Below the pieces are notes generated by a model. It made no database searches. It saw only the letters and a list, made by a program, of their open reading frames with translations, and had not been told where the DNA came from. Made by a program: the position numbers and the translations under genes. A DNA stretch of 64,000 nucleotides from the NCBI GenBank assembly GCA_003284265.1, contig QBVV01000004.1, positions 43,261 to 107,260 of the forward strand, in the 5' to 3' direction. The stretch is from SAR116 cluster bacterium AG-313-A07 (GTDB lineage: Bacteria > Pseudomonadota > Alphaproteobacteria > Thalassobaculales > Thalassobaculaceae). Positions 1 through 9,310 of the stretch are shown here, one piece after another. The stretch's first letter is position 1. The number at the start of each line of letters is the position of its first letter.

Positions 1-756
1 CGAAATCAACGGAGCGCATCTCCAAAATTCATTATTCCTGTAAATAATACCGAGCTCGAGTATTTGCTTTTTTAGAGTTGGGAAAGAATTTGACTGTTTC
101 TTTTCTGGCACCACAAGGAATATTAAAAGTGCTATAAATATCGTAATTATTGCGAGAACGAGAAATATTGTTCTCCAATCGGTGTATGTTAACGCTATTT
201 CAAGGGGAGCTGTCGCTGCAACGGCGCCAAGGCCTCCTGCCGCAAGAAAAGTTCCATTGATTACAGGCCAATATTTTTGATCAAACCAAAGTGTGGAGGC
301 TTTTATTGATGCCATCAAGCAACCGGCTACGCCCAGTCCTATCAAGCCACGACTGGCAGCTAACCCTTCAATGGTGTCCGCTTGCGCAAATAAAAAGGCT
401 CCTAATGCCGCAAAAAATAAAAGAAAAGTTTGAACTAGTCTGGGGCCATATCTGTCTAAAAGTATACCTAAGGGAAGCTGAAAAAGGGAAAAAGTGAGGA
501 AATACATCGCTGTAAGGAGCCCCAGATCACTGGCGTCGAGCCCAATCTCGGAAATGAGCTGCGGAGCTATGATAGCGTTAGTAGACCTAAACAAATATGA
601 TAAAAAATAACCCAAGGCGAACGGACAAATTACAATCAGAATCAAAACCACGCCTGCTGGAGCATTGGTAGAAGATGCTTCTAACGAGGAATTGTTAGAT
701 GAGGGAAGTTTTTTCTTTGATATTGCTGCAAAATTTATAAAAGCATGGGAAAACAA
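1..756 (-). CDS. MFS transporter, N-terminal part (runs off window edge)
   Basis: About 252 codons of the N-terminal half of a major facilitator superfamily permease are visible; the rest lies left of the window. The translation is strongly hydrophobic with about six membrane segments. Between the second and third it shows the MFS motif A form PLGILLDRYGPR, which fixes the family. The only reasonable start I find is a TTG at 756-754, preceded by GAGAAG about 10 bases upstream; an in-frame TAA lies just before it. The roughly 30 residues ahead of the first membrane segment are polar and serine-rich. The substrate cannot be told from this half. It is divergent from the DAHP synthase gene across about 250 bases. 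Confidence 0.8.
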   Translation of the reverse strand, partial: MFSHAFINFAAISKKKLPSSNNSSLEASSTNAPAGVVLILIVICPFALGYFLSYLFRSTNAIIAPQLISEIGLDASDLGLLTAMYFLTFSLFQLPLGILLDRYGPRLVQTFLLFFAALGAFLFAQADTIEGLAASRGLIGLGVAGCLMASIKASTLWFDQKYWPVINGTFLAAGGLGAVAATAPLEIALTYTDWRTIFLVLAIITIFIALLIFLVVPEKKQSNSFPTLKKQILELGIIYRNNEFWRCAPLIS

Positions 757-1010
757 GATTTAATCACTTCTCGGCTTTATTGATTGAGGTGCCATCATAT
801 AAAAGTTGTTAAGGATGGGATCATAGTGGACAGACGACTCACATCAACTATAACTTCCAATGAATAAAACTGCAAAAACTAGTTAATACCTACCAATAGT
901 TTTAATTTTTAATGCAGAAATACTTCACTTGATGCGAATCGGCTGATAAAAACGAATTAACTTAAGTTGAACCTTACTTGCGATTTACAATATTGCGGGA
1001 GTAATTTTAA

Positions 1011-2402
1011 ATGTCTAATTCATGGACCCCCGATTCTTGGAGAAAAAAAACAGCCCTCCAAATGCCAGAATATCCAAATCTAGAACATTTAAATGATGTA
1101 GAGAAGGAGATAGCAAGTTTTCCCCCACTGGTGTTTGTTGGAGAAGCCCAACGCTTGAAAAGTAGTTTGGCAAGGGTAGCAAATGGCGAGGGATTTCTAT
1201 TACAGGGTGGTGATTGTGCCGAGAGCTTTGCCGAATTTTCTCCCAATAATATTCGTGATACTTTTAGAGTATTATTGCAAATGGCGGTTGTTCTTACTTT
1301 TGGCGGAGGTTTGCCGGTCGTTAAAGTTGGTCGGCTGGCGGGCCAATTCGCTAAACCGCGGTCCAGTGATGTGGAGAAGCAAGGAGAAATAGTGCTTCCA
1401 AGTTATCGAGGAGATATTGTTAACTCTATCGACTTTGATGAGATTGGGCGAAGGCCGGATCCTGAGCGATTATTAAAAGCTTATAATCAATCAGCGTCGA
1501 CCTTAAATCTTTTAAGAGCATTCGCCCAAGGTGGATTTGCGAACCTCGAAGAGATTCATCGTTGGACTTTGGGCTTCGTCTCCAATTCTCCTCAGGGAGA
1601 GCGTTATGAGGAGTTGGCAGGGCGGCTAGATGAAGCACTCAGGTTTATGAAAGCATGCGGTTTGACGGCTGAGTCAATCCAGCAACTTAGAGAAACCGAC
1701 TTTTACACGTCCCATGAGGCCCTTCTTCTTGGTTATGAAGAAGCCATGACTAGGCAGGATACCATCACTGATGATGGCGGGTGGTATAGCACCTCTGCCC
1801 ATATGATTTGGATCGGAGATAGGACTCGTCAACCAGACGGCGCACATGTTGAATACATGCAAGGAATTAATAACCCTATCGGTTTGAAGTGCGGTCCAAG
1901 TTTAGATCCAGAGGAGCTTATTCGACTTATTGACAAACTGAATGCCGATAACGAGCCTGGCAGATTAACATTGATTTGCCGAATGGGATCCGAGAATGTT
2001 CAAGAAAAATTAGGTCCTTTGATTCGTGCAGTTCAACGGGAAGGCAAGGCCGTTGTATGGTCCTGTGATCCGATGCATGGTAATACTATAACGTCATCTA
2101 ATGGATATAAGACTAGACCTTTTGATCGTATTCTCTCTGAAGTTCGAGGATTTTTTGATATTCATAATGAGGAGGGGACTTATGCTGGAGGTGTGCATTT
2201 TGAGATGACGGGTCAGGATGTTACAGAATGCCTAGGGGGAGCCCAAGCTATAAGTGAGGTGTCATTGGCAGATAGATATCACACTCATTGTGATCCAAGG
2301 CTGAATGCGTCTCAGGCACTGGAGTTAGCTTTTCTAATTGCCGATATGCTTAAGGAAAATAGAGGGAACCGGTCAACGACAAAGATGGCAGCCGCATCTT
2401 AA
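1011..2402 (+). CDS. aroG: 3-deoxy-7-phosphoheptulonate synthase, class II
   Basis: Condenses phosphoenolpyruvate with erythrose 4-phosphate to DAHP, the first step of the shikimate pathway. At 463 residues it matches the class II (plant/mycobacterial) type rather than the shorter AroFGH type. QGGDCAESF at residues 65-73 carries the metal-ligand cysteine (C69). [16 protein letters not shown] and [15 protein letters not shown] are the other family signatures, covering metal and phosphate binding. The ATG at 1011 follows GGGAG nine bases upstream, and the N-terminus (SWTPDSWR) is typical of the family. It stands alone, with aroC 18 kb away. Class II enzymes often carry allosteric control, but the sequence does not show which effector applies here. 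Confidence 0.97.
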   Translation: MSNSWTPDSWRKKTALQMPEYPNLEHLNDVEKEIASFPPLVFVGEAQRLKSSLARVANGEGFLLQGGDCAESFAEFSPNNIRDTFRVLLQMAVVLTFGGGLPVVKVGRLAGQFAKPRSSDVEKQGEIVLPSYRGDIVNSIDFDEIGRRPDPERLLKAYNQSASTLNLLRAFAQGGFANLEEIHRWTLGFVSNSPQGERYEELAGRLDEALRFMKACGLTAESIQQLRETDFYTSHEALLLGYEEAMTRQDTITDDGGWYSTSAHMIWIGDRTRQPDGAHVEYMQGINNPIGLKCGPSLDPEELIRLIDKLNADNEPGRLTLICRMGSENVQEKLGPLIRAVQREGKAVVWSCDPMHGNTITSSNGYKTRPFDRILSEVRGFFDIHNEEGTYAGGVHFEMTGQDVTECLGGAQAISEVSLADRYHTHCDPRLNASQALELAFLIADMLKENRGNRSTTKMAAAS

Positions 2403-2475
2403 CCTCAATTTGCCCACAATTGGGAGTGGGTATTCTAAAGGTGTTGTTATTCGTATTGAATAAACGGGAAATGCA

Positions 2476-3630
2476 GTGTTGAAAGATACTAAAAAGATAC
2501 CGCGCTTAATTCAGCATCCAGACGATGCAGCGGTAGCCTGTTTTGCCGATAAATATTTTTTGAGAACAAAAGATATTGTTCACCGATTTAAGGATACAAC
2601 CGTCACTTATGCAGTATTCATGAGGCGCCCAGTTACCAGTGCTCCAAAGTTAGCCGTGCAATGGCTAGAAGAAATGGCGAAGGCTCGGGAAACGGAGTTT
2701 AATATTAAAATTTGTCATAAAGAGGGGGCTTGGGTTGGCGCTGGGGAACCGATTGTTTATATCTCGGGGTCACTTTTCCATCTAGTAGATTTGGAAACCC
2801 AGTTTTTGCAGAAGCTAGGTGGGGCTTGCGTGGCGGCTTACAACGCTTATGTGATGTGTGTTGAACTCCCTAAATCGGCCTTTTTGGCGATGGATGCCAG
2901 GCATTGTGCTGGCACTGAAATGGGAGAACTGATGGCCTACGGTGCCAGCGTTGGTTCACGTAAAGCTCAAAACAAAGTTGGCGCGATTGGTTTTATTGGA
3001 AATGCGACTGACGATACAGCCCATTTTTTTGGACAAGAAATTGGATTCGGAACAATGCCGCACGCCTTGATCGGTTATGCCGGGTCGACTGTTCGAGCAG
3101 CAGAGATGTTTCATGAAACTCACCCAGATGTGAATCTAACAGTTCTTGTAGATTATTTTGGAAAAGAGATCTCAGATGCTCTTGCTGTTTGTGACAGATT
3201 CCCTGAACTTACAAACTCTGGAAAACTCTCTATACGACTGGACACGCATGGTGGCCGTTACGTGGAGGGATTGGATATGGCGAACTCATATGCTGTCCTA
3301 GAAAAAAATGCCACAAAAGCAATTAGGGGCTATCGCTCCGAAACAGAACTCCGGCATTTAATCGGGACTGGTGTTTCTGCCGCAGCTGTTTGGCATTTGA
3401 GAGAAGCATTGGATGATGCAGGTTATAATAATGCAAAGATCGTAGGCTCAAGTGGTTTTTCACCAGAAAAGTGCCGTGTAATGGCTTTAGCAGAGGCACC
3501 AGTTGACGTTATCGGAACGGGATCATATCTTCCTGAGAATTGGAGCGAAACCTATGCGACTGCGGATATTATAGATTATGACGGTGTTGCACGGGTCAAG
3601 GTCGGAAGGGAATTTCTACTTCAAAAATGA
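2476..3630 (+). CDS. pncB: Nicotinate phosphoribosyltransferase-like protein
   Basis: Converts nicotinate and PRPP to nicotinate mononucleotide in NAD salvage. The 384-residue protein has the NAPRTase layout: an N-terminal ferredoxin-like part (DKYFLRTKDIVHRF, MRRP), then a TIM-barrel-like part with DARHCAGTEMGELMAYGASVGSRKAQN, RLDTHGGRY and SSGFSPEKCR, the last resembling the phosphate-binding region. The start is a GTG at 2476 behind ACGGGAA; a TTG one codon later is also possible. The stop overlaps the next gene by four bases (ATGA), so the two are translationally coupled. Quinolinate-phosphoribosyltransferase relatives share the fold, so substrate is inferred from family resemblance. Confidence 0.85.
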   Translation: MLKDTKKIPRLIQHPDDAAVACFADKYFLRTKDIVHRFKDTTVTYAVFMRRPVTSAPKLAVQWLEEMAKARETEFNIKICHKEGAWVGAGEPIVYISGSLFHLVDLETQFLQKLGGACVAAYNAYVMCVELPKSAFLAMDARHCAGTEMGELMAYGASVGSRKAQNKVGAIGFIGNATDDTAHFFGQEIGFGTMPHALIGYAGSTVRAAEMFHETHPDVNLTVLVDYFGKEISDALAVCDRFPELTNSGKLSIRLDTHGGRYVEGLDMANSYAVLEKNATKAIRGYRSETELRHLIGTGVSAAAVWHLREALDDAGYNNAKIVGSSGFSPEKCRVMALAEAPVDVIGTGSYLPENWSETYATADIIDYDGVARVKVGREFLLQK

Positions 3631-4337
3631 ATGCGTGTAACCCAAATACAGTCCTACTGATAGTTCATCAAAAAAAATCTGTTTCAGGTCATATAGGTGT
3701 TTTGCTAGAAAATCTAGGATACAATCTTGATAAACGGTGCCCTTGCATAGGCGATCCGTTGCCTCAGAATTTAGAAAACTATGCCGCTGTTGTAGTGTTT
3801 GGAGGGCCCATGAGCGCTAATAATTGCGACATGGAGGGTATAAAGAAAGAACTTGATTTTATTCCAGATGTTTTGAAGTTGAAGATACCATTTTTTGGGC
3901 TTTGCCTTGGAGGACAGCTTCTCGCAAGGGTTTTAGGAGCCAAAGTTTCACCTCACGAACTAGGTCATATTGAGTCTGGATTCACCAAAGTATATCCCAC
4001 AAAAATTGGTCAAGATTGGTTCGCTGAATCTGATATCTTCTACCAATGGCACAGGGAAGGGTTTAATGTTCCCAATGGTGCGCAACTTTTAGCTAAAGGC
4101 GATAAATTTCCAAATCAGGCATTTGTTTATGGAAGTAACGCCATTGCAACTCAATTTCACCCGGAGATTACGCGTGATATGATTGATAGATGGACAATGC
4201 ATGGTGCCCATCGTTTAAATAGACCGGGCGCTCAGCCCAGGCAGGCGCATGTAAAGGGTTGGGAAGTTTATAATCAACAAATAGATTTGTGGTCTAAATC
4301 TTTGTTAAATCGATTTGGTTTGAAAGGCCCTCAATAA
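3627..4337 (+). CDS. Class I glutamine amidotransferase-like protein
   Basis: A stand-alone class I (GuaA/TrpG-type) amidotransferase domain of 236 residues. The nucleophile elbow FGLCLGGQ places Cys at residue 93, and TQFHPEI gives the His178/Glu180 pair, so the catalytic triad is intact. FGGPMSANN resembles the oxyanion strand. There is no synthetase domain, so the ammonia acceptor is unknown. The ATGA overlap with the preceding nicotinate phosphoribosyltransferase suggests a joint role, perhaps in pyridine nucleotide metabolism (inference). Related single-domain proteins are often annotated as GMP synthase-like or gamma-glutamyl hydrolases. Confidence 0.85.
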   Translation: MNACNPNTVLLIVHQKKSVSGHIGVLLENLGYNLDKRCPCIGDPLPQNLENYAAVVVFGGPMSANNCDMEGIKKELDFIPDVLKLKIPFFGLCLGGQLLARVLGAKVSPHELGHIESGFTKVYPTKIGQDWFAESDIFYQWHREGFNVPNGAQLLAKGDKFPNQAFVYGSNAIATQFHPEITRDMIDRWTMHGAHRLNRPGAQPRQAHVKGWEVYNQQIDLWSKSLLNRFGLKGPQ

Positions 4338-4349
4338 AAAGGGTGTTTG

Positions 4350-4368
4350 ATACAATATTTGTATTTTT
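4350..4368 (+). terminator. Weak AT-rich hairpin with T-tract
   Basis: ATACAA and TTGTAT form a six-pair stem around a three-base loop just after the amidotransferase gene and are followed by TTTT. The stem has only two G-C or C-G pairs, so any termination would be weak. It separates the pncB-amidotransferase pair from the next flavoenzyme gene. Confidence 0.3.
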
Positions 4369-4417
4369 GGTTTTATTATTTGCTTAGGCTGCAATCTACT
4401 ACAATTTGGAGTATAAT

Positions 4418-6358
4418 TTGGTTCATTATCCAAAACTATTTTCTGAAATCGAAATTGCTGGCCGTCGTTTAAAAAATCGAATTTGCCTTTGCGCTACCGT
4501 CACTAATTTTGCTAGGGCGAATAAAATAACGGATGAGTGGCGTAATTTTCTTATAGAACGTGCGAAAGGTGGAGCAGCCTTATTAGTTACAGAAATTATC
4601 GCTGTCGATCCCGAGGCTATCGCCCAGTCATCGACTGTAACTGGTTTTGATACAACCAATGAAGATGCATTCCATGTAATAGCGGTGGATGTTCAAAAAG
4701 AGGGGGCTATGATTATAGGTCAACTTTGGCATCCTGGGCGTCAACAATTATGGCATCCTACTAAGTCTCCTATAGGGGTATCTAATTTACCAGACCCATA
4801 TAGCGGAACCGTTCCACACGTGATGGATAAGAATGAAGTCTATCGTGTTGCGGACGCGTATATTGATACTGCGAAACGTCTAGCTCAATGTGGTTTTGAT
4901 GGTGTTGAACTGCATGGCGCACACGGCTATCTAATAACTCAATTTTTGTCAGCGGCATCGAACAATCGTAATGATGAATTCGGTGGCAATACTGAATCAA
5001 GAACGCTTTTTGTTAGAATAATTGCGAAAGGAATCAAAGAGGCTTGCGGGAAAAACTTCATAGTTGGCTTGAAAATGCCAGCTGACGAAGGTGTCGAAAA
5101 GGGCGTAGATCCAGATGAAGCCGAGCGAATAACCAAGTTATTATCATCAACAAATGATTTCGATTATTTCTCTTATGGCCAAGGTAATTTTAGCCTCAGT
5201 TTAGAGAATCATGTGCCGGATCTTTATTTTAAACAGGCGCATTTCATTGACCTTCATAAGCGAATGCGAGACGCGGCGAATGGTGTGCCGGTTATGGCTT
5301 TGGGGAGGATAGGAGATCCGGCAGTAGCAGAGGACGTTATAGCAAAAGGGAACGGTGACCTTGTGGGAATGTCAAGAGCGCTTATTAGTGACCCGGCTCT
5401 GCCAAAAAAAGCGCGACAAGGTGATATACAAAATATAAGACCCTGCGTTTTTGATAACTTTGCTTGGGGGGAAATCCATCTTGGAAAGCCATTGACAGAG
5501 CACCACAACCCTTACTTGGGAAAAGAAAATGAAGCTTTTTATAAACTAAAACCAGCTGAATTCGCGAAGCGGGTCTTGGTCTTAGGAGGTGGGCCTGCCG
5601 GTCTGGAGGCTGCTTGGGTAGCAGCTGCTCGTGGTCATGGAGTTACGTTATTTTGTGGATCCCGCCGTCTTGGTGGCAGTCTAATAGCAGAATCGACTCT
5701 ACCAGGAAGGTCTGAGATGGAGAAAATTATTAATTACCAGGTCTATCAAGGCAATACTTATGGTGTTGAATATGTTTTAAATCATAGGGCAACAAGTTCT
5801 GACGTTAACGAATTTGGTGCTGATGAGGTGGTTCTAGCCACCGGATCTATTCAGCGTGAACCTAAAGGGTTAACTAATAGCGACCAAGTCATCTCTGCGC
5901 GTGACTTTGTTAGCAATTTTGATCAACATACTGGTAAAAAAGTAGTGTTAATTGATGAAGACTTTAGTGCGCCCACATACGGTGTCGCTGACTTATTAGC
6001 CAAAAACTTTAATAAGGTAGTTCTTGTAACATCGCGTCCCCGTTTAGCCGGTAATGTCAATCATTGCAGTGCGATAGGTGTGTTCAGGCGCTTATATTCA
6101 GCTGATATTGATATACGGCCAGCCCAAGAAACTATTGGGTTCTCATCGAGTGAATTAGTATTAAAAAACCCCTTTAGTCAGGTTGAAACTAAAATTAGTG
6201 AAGTAGATTTGGTGGTTTACTCTACTCCCAGAATATCGACAGATGACCTTGCTCCAGAAATATCGGCAATCAATTTGCATCGAATTGGAGACTGTCGATC
6301 GCCAAGAAACCTACTAACTGCTATTCAGGGTGGGCACGCTTTAGCACTTGATTTGTAG
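4418..6358 (+). CDS. OYE-type FMN oxidoreductase with C-terminal FAD/NAD(P) domain; Fe-S cysteines lost
   Basis: A 646-residue two-part flavoenzyme of the 2,4-dienoyl-CoA reductase / trimethylamine dehydrogenase / N-methylproline demethylase family. Residues 1-340 form the OYE-like FMN barrel (HGAHGYLITQFLS, NRNDEFGG). From about 385 a dinucleotide-binding domain starts with LVLGGGPAGLEAAW. Relatives carry C-x2-C-x3-C-x11-C for a 4Fe-4S cluster between the two; here only the first Cys (343) remains and the others are Asp346, Trp350 and Glu361/His362. A TTG at 4418 is chosen because GGAG lies six bases upstream; a TTG at 4406 would add four residues. It overlaps or abuts the next gene. Substrate unknown; a methylated amine or an enoyl compound is plausible. 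Confidence 0.88.
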   Translation: MVHYPKLFSEIEIAGRRLKNRICLCATVTNFARANKITDEWRNFLIERAKGGAALLVTEIIAVDPEAIAQSSTVTGFDTTNEDAFHVIAVDVQKEGAMIIGQLWHPGRQQLWHPTKSPIGVSNLPDPYSGTVPHVMDKNEVYRVADAYIDTAKRLAQCGFDGVELHGAHGYLITQFLSAASNNRNDEFGGNTESRTLFVRIIAKGIKEACGKNFIVGLKMPADEGVEKGVDPDEAERITKLLSSTNDFDYFSYGQGNFSLSLENHVPDLYFKQAHFIDLHKRMRDAANGVPVMALGRIGDPAVAEDVIAKGNGDLVGMSRALISDPALPKKARQGDIQNIRPCVFDNFAWGEIHLGKPLTEHHNPYLGKENEAFYKLKPAEFAKRVLVLGGGPAGLEAAWVAAARGHGVTLFCGSRRLGGSLIAESTLPGRSEMEKIINYQVYQGNTYGVEYVLNHRATSSDVNEFGADEVVLATGSIQREPKGLTNSDQVISARDFVSNFDQHTGKKVVLIDEDFSAPTYGVADLLAKNFNKVVLVTSRPRLAGNVNHCSAIGVFRRLYSADIDIRPAQETIGFSSSELVLKNPFSQVETKISEVDLVVYSTPRISTDDLAPEISAINLHRIGDCRSPRNLLTAIQGGHALALDL

Positions 6359-6389
6359 TGATGCCGAATTTGGGTTAGGAAATAAAACA

Positions 6390-7868
6390 ATGAAGGTTTT
6401 GGGACTTGGTGCCTTAGAGCAGCGTTTACAGCACGATTTAAGTATCATTGGCTATCCTCTAAATGAGTGGGTTCCAGAGAGGTTTACCAAAGAAGGTGAG
6501 AGGGTTTTAGACGTCTTAATTGTGGGTGCTGGTCAGGGTGGCCTGGCAATAGCCTTTCAGTTAATGCGAGAACGAGTAAATAATGTGCTTGTCATCGATA
6601 AAGCTGAACCAGGCGCAGAGGGGCCGTGGATAAATTATGCCCGGATGCCGATACTTCGCTCTCCTAAAGAAGTGAATGGACCAGATCTGAATATACCAAG
6701 CCTTTCCTTTCAGGCTTGGTACGAAGCCCAATTTGGTGTTTCTTCGTGGGAGGCCATGGGGAAAATTCCAACGAGAATGTGGATGGACTATCTTGTTTGG
6801 TATAGAAGTATTCTCCAACTACCAGTGGAAAACTGGGTTAGGTTAGATACCTTCGAGCCTTATGAAGATATTCAAAAAGTTACGTTAAGTTGTCTTCGAA
6901 CGAATAGAATTAAAACGGTTTTCACGCGTAAGATTGTTCTTGCAACTGGGATAGAGTCTTCCGGGGAGTGGTGGTCGCCGTCGATTACTGAGAATATTCC
7001 AAAACGATATTGGTCTCATGCTAGCGAAAATATCGATTTTAGTAGGCTTGCGGGCAAAAGAGTCGCAGTTTTAGGTGCTGGGGCATCTGCCATGGATAAT
7101 GCTGTCGCAGCCCTTGCTGCTGATGCCTCCGAAGTCAAAGTGTTCTGTCGACGTCCAGAGCTTCAGCGCATTCAACCCTTCAAATGGCTTTCCTTTCCGG
7201 GATTTTTACGACATTTTTCAGAACTTAATGATCATTGGCGCTGGAAGTTTATGAGCTACCTACTGGGGTTGAGGGAGGCGTTTCCTCGAGAAACTTGGGA
7301 GAGAGCGAATCAATTTGATGGGTTCCAGTTGGAGACGGGGGTCCCCTGGCAGGACCTTTCCATTCTTGATAAACAAATTCTTATTGAAACCCCAAAGAGG
7401 CAATATACTGCAGATTTTTTGATATTTGGCACTGGTTTTATAATAGATTTATCAAGGCGGGCGGAGTTGAGACAACATGCAGACTTAATTGCTTTATGGA
7501 AAGATAGGTATCAAAATCCTGACGAAGATAAAGATTCGTTGCTTTTAAATTACCCTTACCTGGGACATGGATTTGAATTTCTAGAGAAAAAACCGGGTAC
7601 CGCATCTTGGTTGAAAAATATTCATTTATTTACATTTGGTACGACTATGAGTTTTGGGCCAAGCGGTTCCTCAATTAATGCTATGAAATTTGCAGTGCCA
7701 AGATTAGTGAATGCTATAACAAAGGATTTATTTTTTGAGGATATTGATGCGCATTACAGATCGTTAAAGGCCTATAATCTGCCAGAATTTGCAATATTGG
7801 ATGAAGATTTAGAAATTGCTCCAAACAAACCGCAAATACGTCGTATGGGAGGTAATAATTTTAGTTAG
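6390..7868 (+). CDS. FMO-like FAD/NAD(P)-binding oxidoreductase
   Basis: A 492-residue flavoprotein with two Rossmann motifs: GAGQGGLAIA near residue 46 for FAD and GAGASAMDNA near 230 for NAD(P)H. The latter places it near flavin-containing monooxygenases and N-hydroxylases. LATGIESSGEW and FGTGFIIDL are the conserved ATG-type strands. The ATG at 6390 has AGGA nine bases upstream; a longer TTG start at 6348 would overlap the preceding gene and lacks such a site. The close downstream position relative to the OYE-type gene suggests the two flavoenzymes work on the same compound. Substrate not recognisable. Confidence 0.83.
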   Translation: MKVLGLGALEQRLQHDLSIIGYPLNEWVPERFTKEGERVLDVLIVGAGQGGLAIAFQLMRERVNNVLVIDKAEPGAEGPWINYARMPILRSPKEVNGPDLNIPSLSFQAWYEAQFGVSSWEAMGKIPTRMWMDYLVWYRSILQLPVENWVRLDTFEPYEDIQKVTLSCLRTNRIKTVFTRKIVLATGIESSGEWWSPSITENIPKRYWSHASENIDFSRLAGKRVAVLGAGASAMDNAVAALAADASEVKVFCRRPELQRIQPFKWLSFPGFLRHFSELNDHWRWKFMSYLLGLREAFPRETWERANQFDGFQLETGVPWQDLSILDKQILIETPKRQYTADFLIFGTGFIIDLSRRAELRQHADLIALWKDRYQNPDEDKDSLLLNYPYLGHGFEFLEKKPGTASWLKNIHLFTFGTTMSFGPSGSSINAMKFAVPRLVNAITKDLFFEDIDAHYRSLKAYNLPEFAILDEDLEIAPNKPQIRRMGGNNFS

Positions 7869-7982
7869 GTGGAAAATGCCAATCCTAAAATAATTAATCC
7901 CATAGTATTGCGGATTGGTAATTATCCGGTTCTTATTTTAATTGTTAGTTCGTGGCTATTAACGTTTAAGGTGTGTGGAAAG

Positions 7983-8366
7983 ATGTCATTGTTCAACCCG
8001 GCGCCAGGTTTTTTGAAATACCCTGGCAGGACCCTCAATTATAAAACTATAGAACGAAAAATAGAGGTTATTTTTAATAACAAAATAGTCGCGTCAAGTA
8101 ATAGGTTCATTCTGCTTGAGGAAGAAAATTATGCTCCCGTAATGTATGTTCCGAGGGATGGTTTGTTTTTTGAATTCATGGAAAGTACAAAGTATTCCAC
8201 ATACTGTCCGTTTAAAGGAAAAGCATCATATTGGAATATGAAAGTTTGTGACAAAAATGCGGAAAATGCTGTTTGGAGCTACTCAGACCCATTTGACGAA
8301 GCGGTAATTATAAAAAATTACTTTGCATTTTATTCTAATAAGGTCGGTACTATAAAGGCTTATTAA
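7983..8366 (+). CDS. DUF427 domain protein
   Basis: A small 127-residue protein of the DUF427 family, which folds as a compact beta-structure of unknown biochemical role. The hallmark CPFKGKASYWN followed by AVWSYSDPFDEA and the FYSNKV end are all present, as is the N-terminal NPAPGFLKYP. The ATG at 7983 gives the usual family N-terminus; a GTG at 7869, right after the preceding stop, would prepend 38 residues including a hydrophobic stretch that the family lacks. It sits between the flavoenzymes and an MBL-fold hydrolase. Function not known. Confidence 0.82.
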   Translation: MSLFNPAPGFLKYPGRTLNYKTIERKIEVIFNNKIVASSNRFILLEEENYAPVMYVPRDGLFFEFMESTKYSTYCPFKGKASYWNMKVCDKNAENAVWSYSDPFDEAVIIKNYFAFYSNKVGTIKAY

Positions 8367-8389
8367 TGGATTGAGTTTGGAGTAAATAA

Positions 8390-9271
8390 TTGAAAAAAAA
8401 TGACCCTATTGTGACTGCATTTCTCCATGAATCTTCATCGACAATTAGCTACTTAGTGGTGGACGAAGTAACAGAATCAGTTGCTTTGATTGATCCAGTA
8501 GCCGATTACGATATTTCCACGGGAAAAATGGCCCACGGTTTTAGCGATGAGATAGTAAAAAAAATCAGATCTTGTAATTATAATCTAGAATGGATTATTG
8601 AAACGCACGTTCATGCAGACCATGTCTCCGATGCTCAATATTTCAAAGCAAAATTAGGTGGCAAAATAGCAATCGGTGGCCGAATCAAAGAGGTGCAGAA
8701 AACCTTCGCTTCAATTTATGATGAGGATAAGCTTTTTCCTTGTGATGGTTCACAATTTGATTATTTGATATCTCCAGATGAAATAATCCGGATAGGGGAG
8801 TTAGAGGCAAGAGCGATATCTACACCTGGCCATACCCCTGCCTGTATGAGCTACTTAATAGGTAATTCATTATTTGTCGGAGATAGTATCTTTATGCCGG
8901 ACTTTGGAACAGCTCGTTGCGACTTTCCGGGAGGAAGTGCGAGCGACCTATACGCATCGGCCAAAAAATTGGTTTCTCTTCCTGATGAAACACGTGTATT
9001 TGTGGGGCACGATTATGGACCAGGTGGACGTCCTATAGCTTGGGAAACCACTATTGCTGCGGAGAAACAATCTAATATCCATGTTGCGGATGGGATAAAC
9101 CTTGATGAGTTTGTTAGGATGAGAGAGACAAGAGACGCTCAACTTAACCTGCCCGGGATGATTATTCCTGCAATTCAGATCAATATGAGAGCTGGAAAGT
9201 TACCGGATCCCAGTGAAAATGGAGTTTCATACTTGAAAACCCCAATCAATAGTTTCCCGGGGCTTAAATAG
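8390..9271 (+). CDS. MBL-fold hydrolase, persulfide dioxygenase (ETHE1/Blh)-like
   Basis: A 293-residue metallo-beta-lactamase-fold protein. THVHADHVSD near residue 73 is the metal motif in the mono-iron ETHE1 style, followed by STPGHTPACMSYLIG, GDSIFMPDFGTARCDFP and VFVGHDYGPGGR. This combination is that of the bacterial persulfide dioxygenase/Blh group, which oxidises glutathione persulfide to sulfite. The start is a TTG at 8390 with GGAG eight bases upstream. It ends a same-strand run with DUF427 and two flavoenzymes and is convergent with the RND pump. No rhodanese or CstR-like regulator lies beside it, so the sulfide role is family-based. Confidence 0.87.
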   Translation: MKKNDPIVTAFLHESSSTISYLVVDEVTESVALIDPVADYDISTGKMAHGFSDEIVKKIRSCNYNLEWIIETHVHADHVSDAQYFKAKLGGKIAIGGRIKEVQKTFASIYDEDKLFPCDGSQFDYLISPDEIIRIGELEARAISTPGHTPACMSYLIGNSLFVGDSIFMPDFGTARCDFPGGSASDLYASAKKLVSLPDETRVFVGHDYGPGGRPIAWETTIAAEKQSNIHVADGINLDEFVRMRETRDAQLNLPGMIIPAIQINMRAGKLPDPSENGVSYLKTPINSFPGLK

Positions 9272-9310
9272 TTGGATTTGGGCCTCAATACTTTTATTCC
9301 CGTATGCAAC

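Noticed and set aside
2403..2475. CCCAC/GTGGG hairpin after the DAHP synthase gene as a terminator
   Set aside because: The short stem is not followed by a T-tract, so termination is not supported.
7869..7982. N-terminal 38-residue extension of the DUF427 protein
   Set aside because: It lacks the family pattern; the family N-terminus begins at the ATG at 7983.
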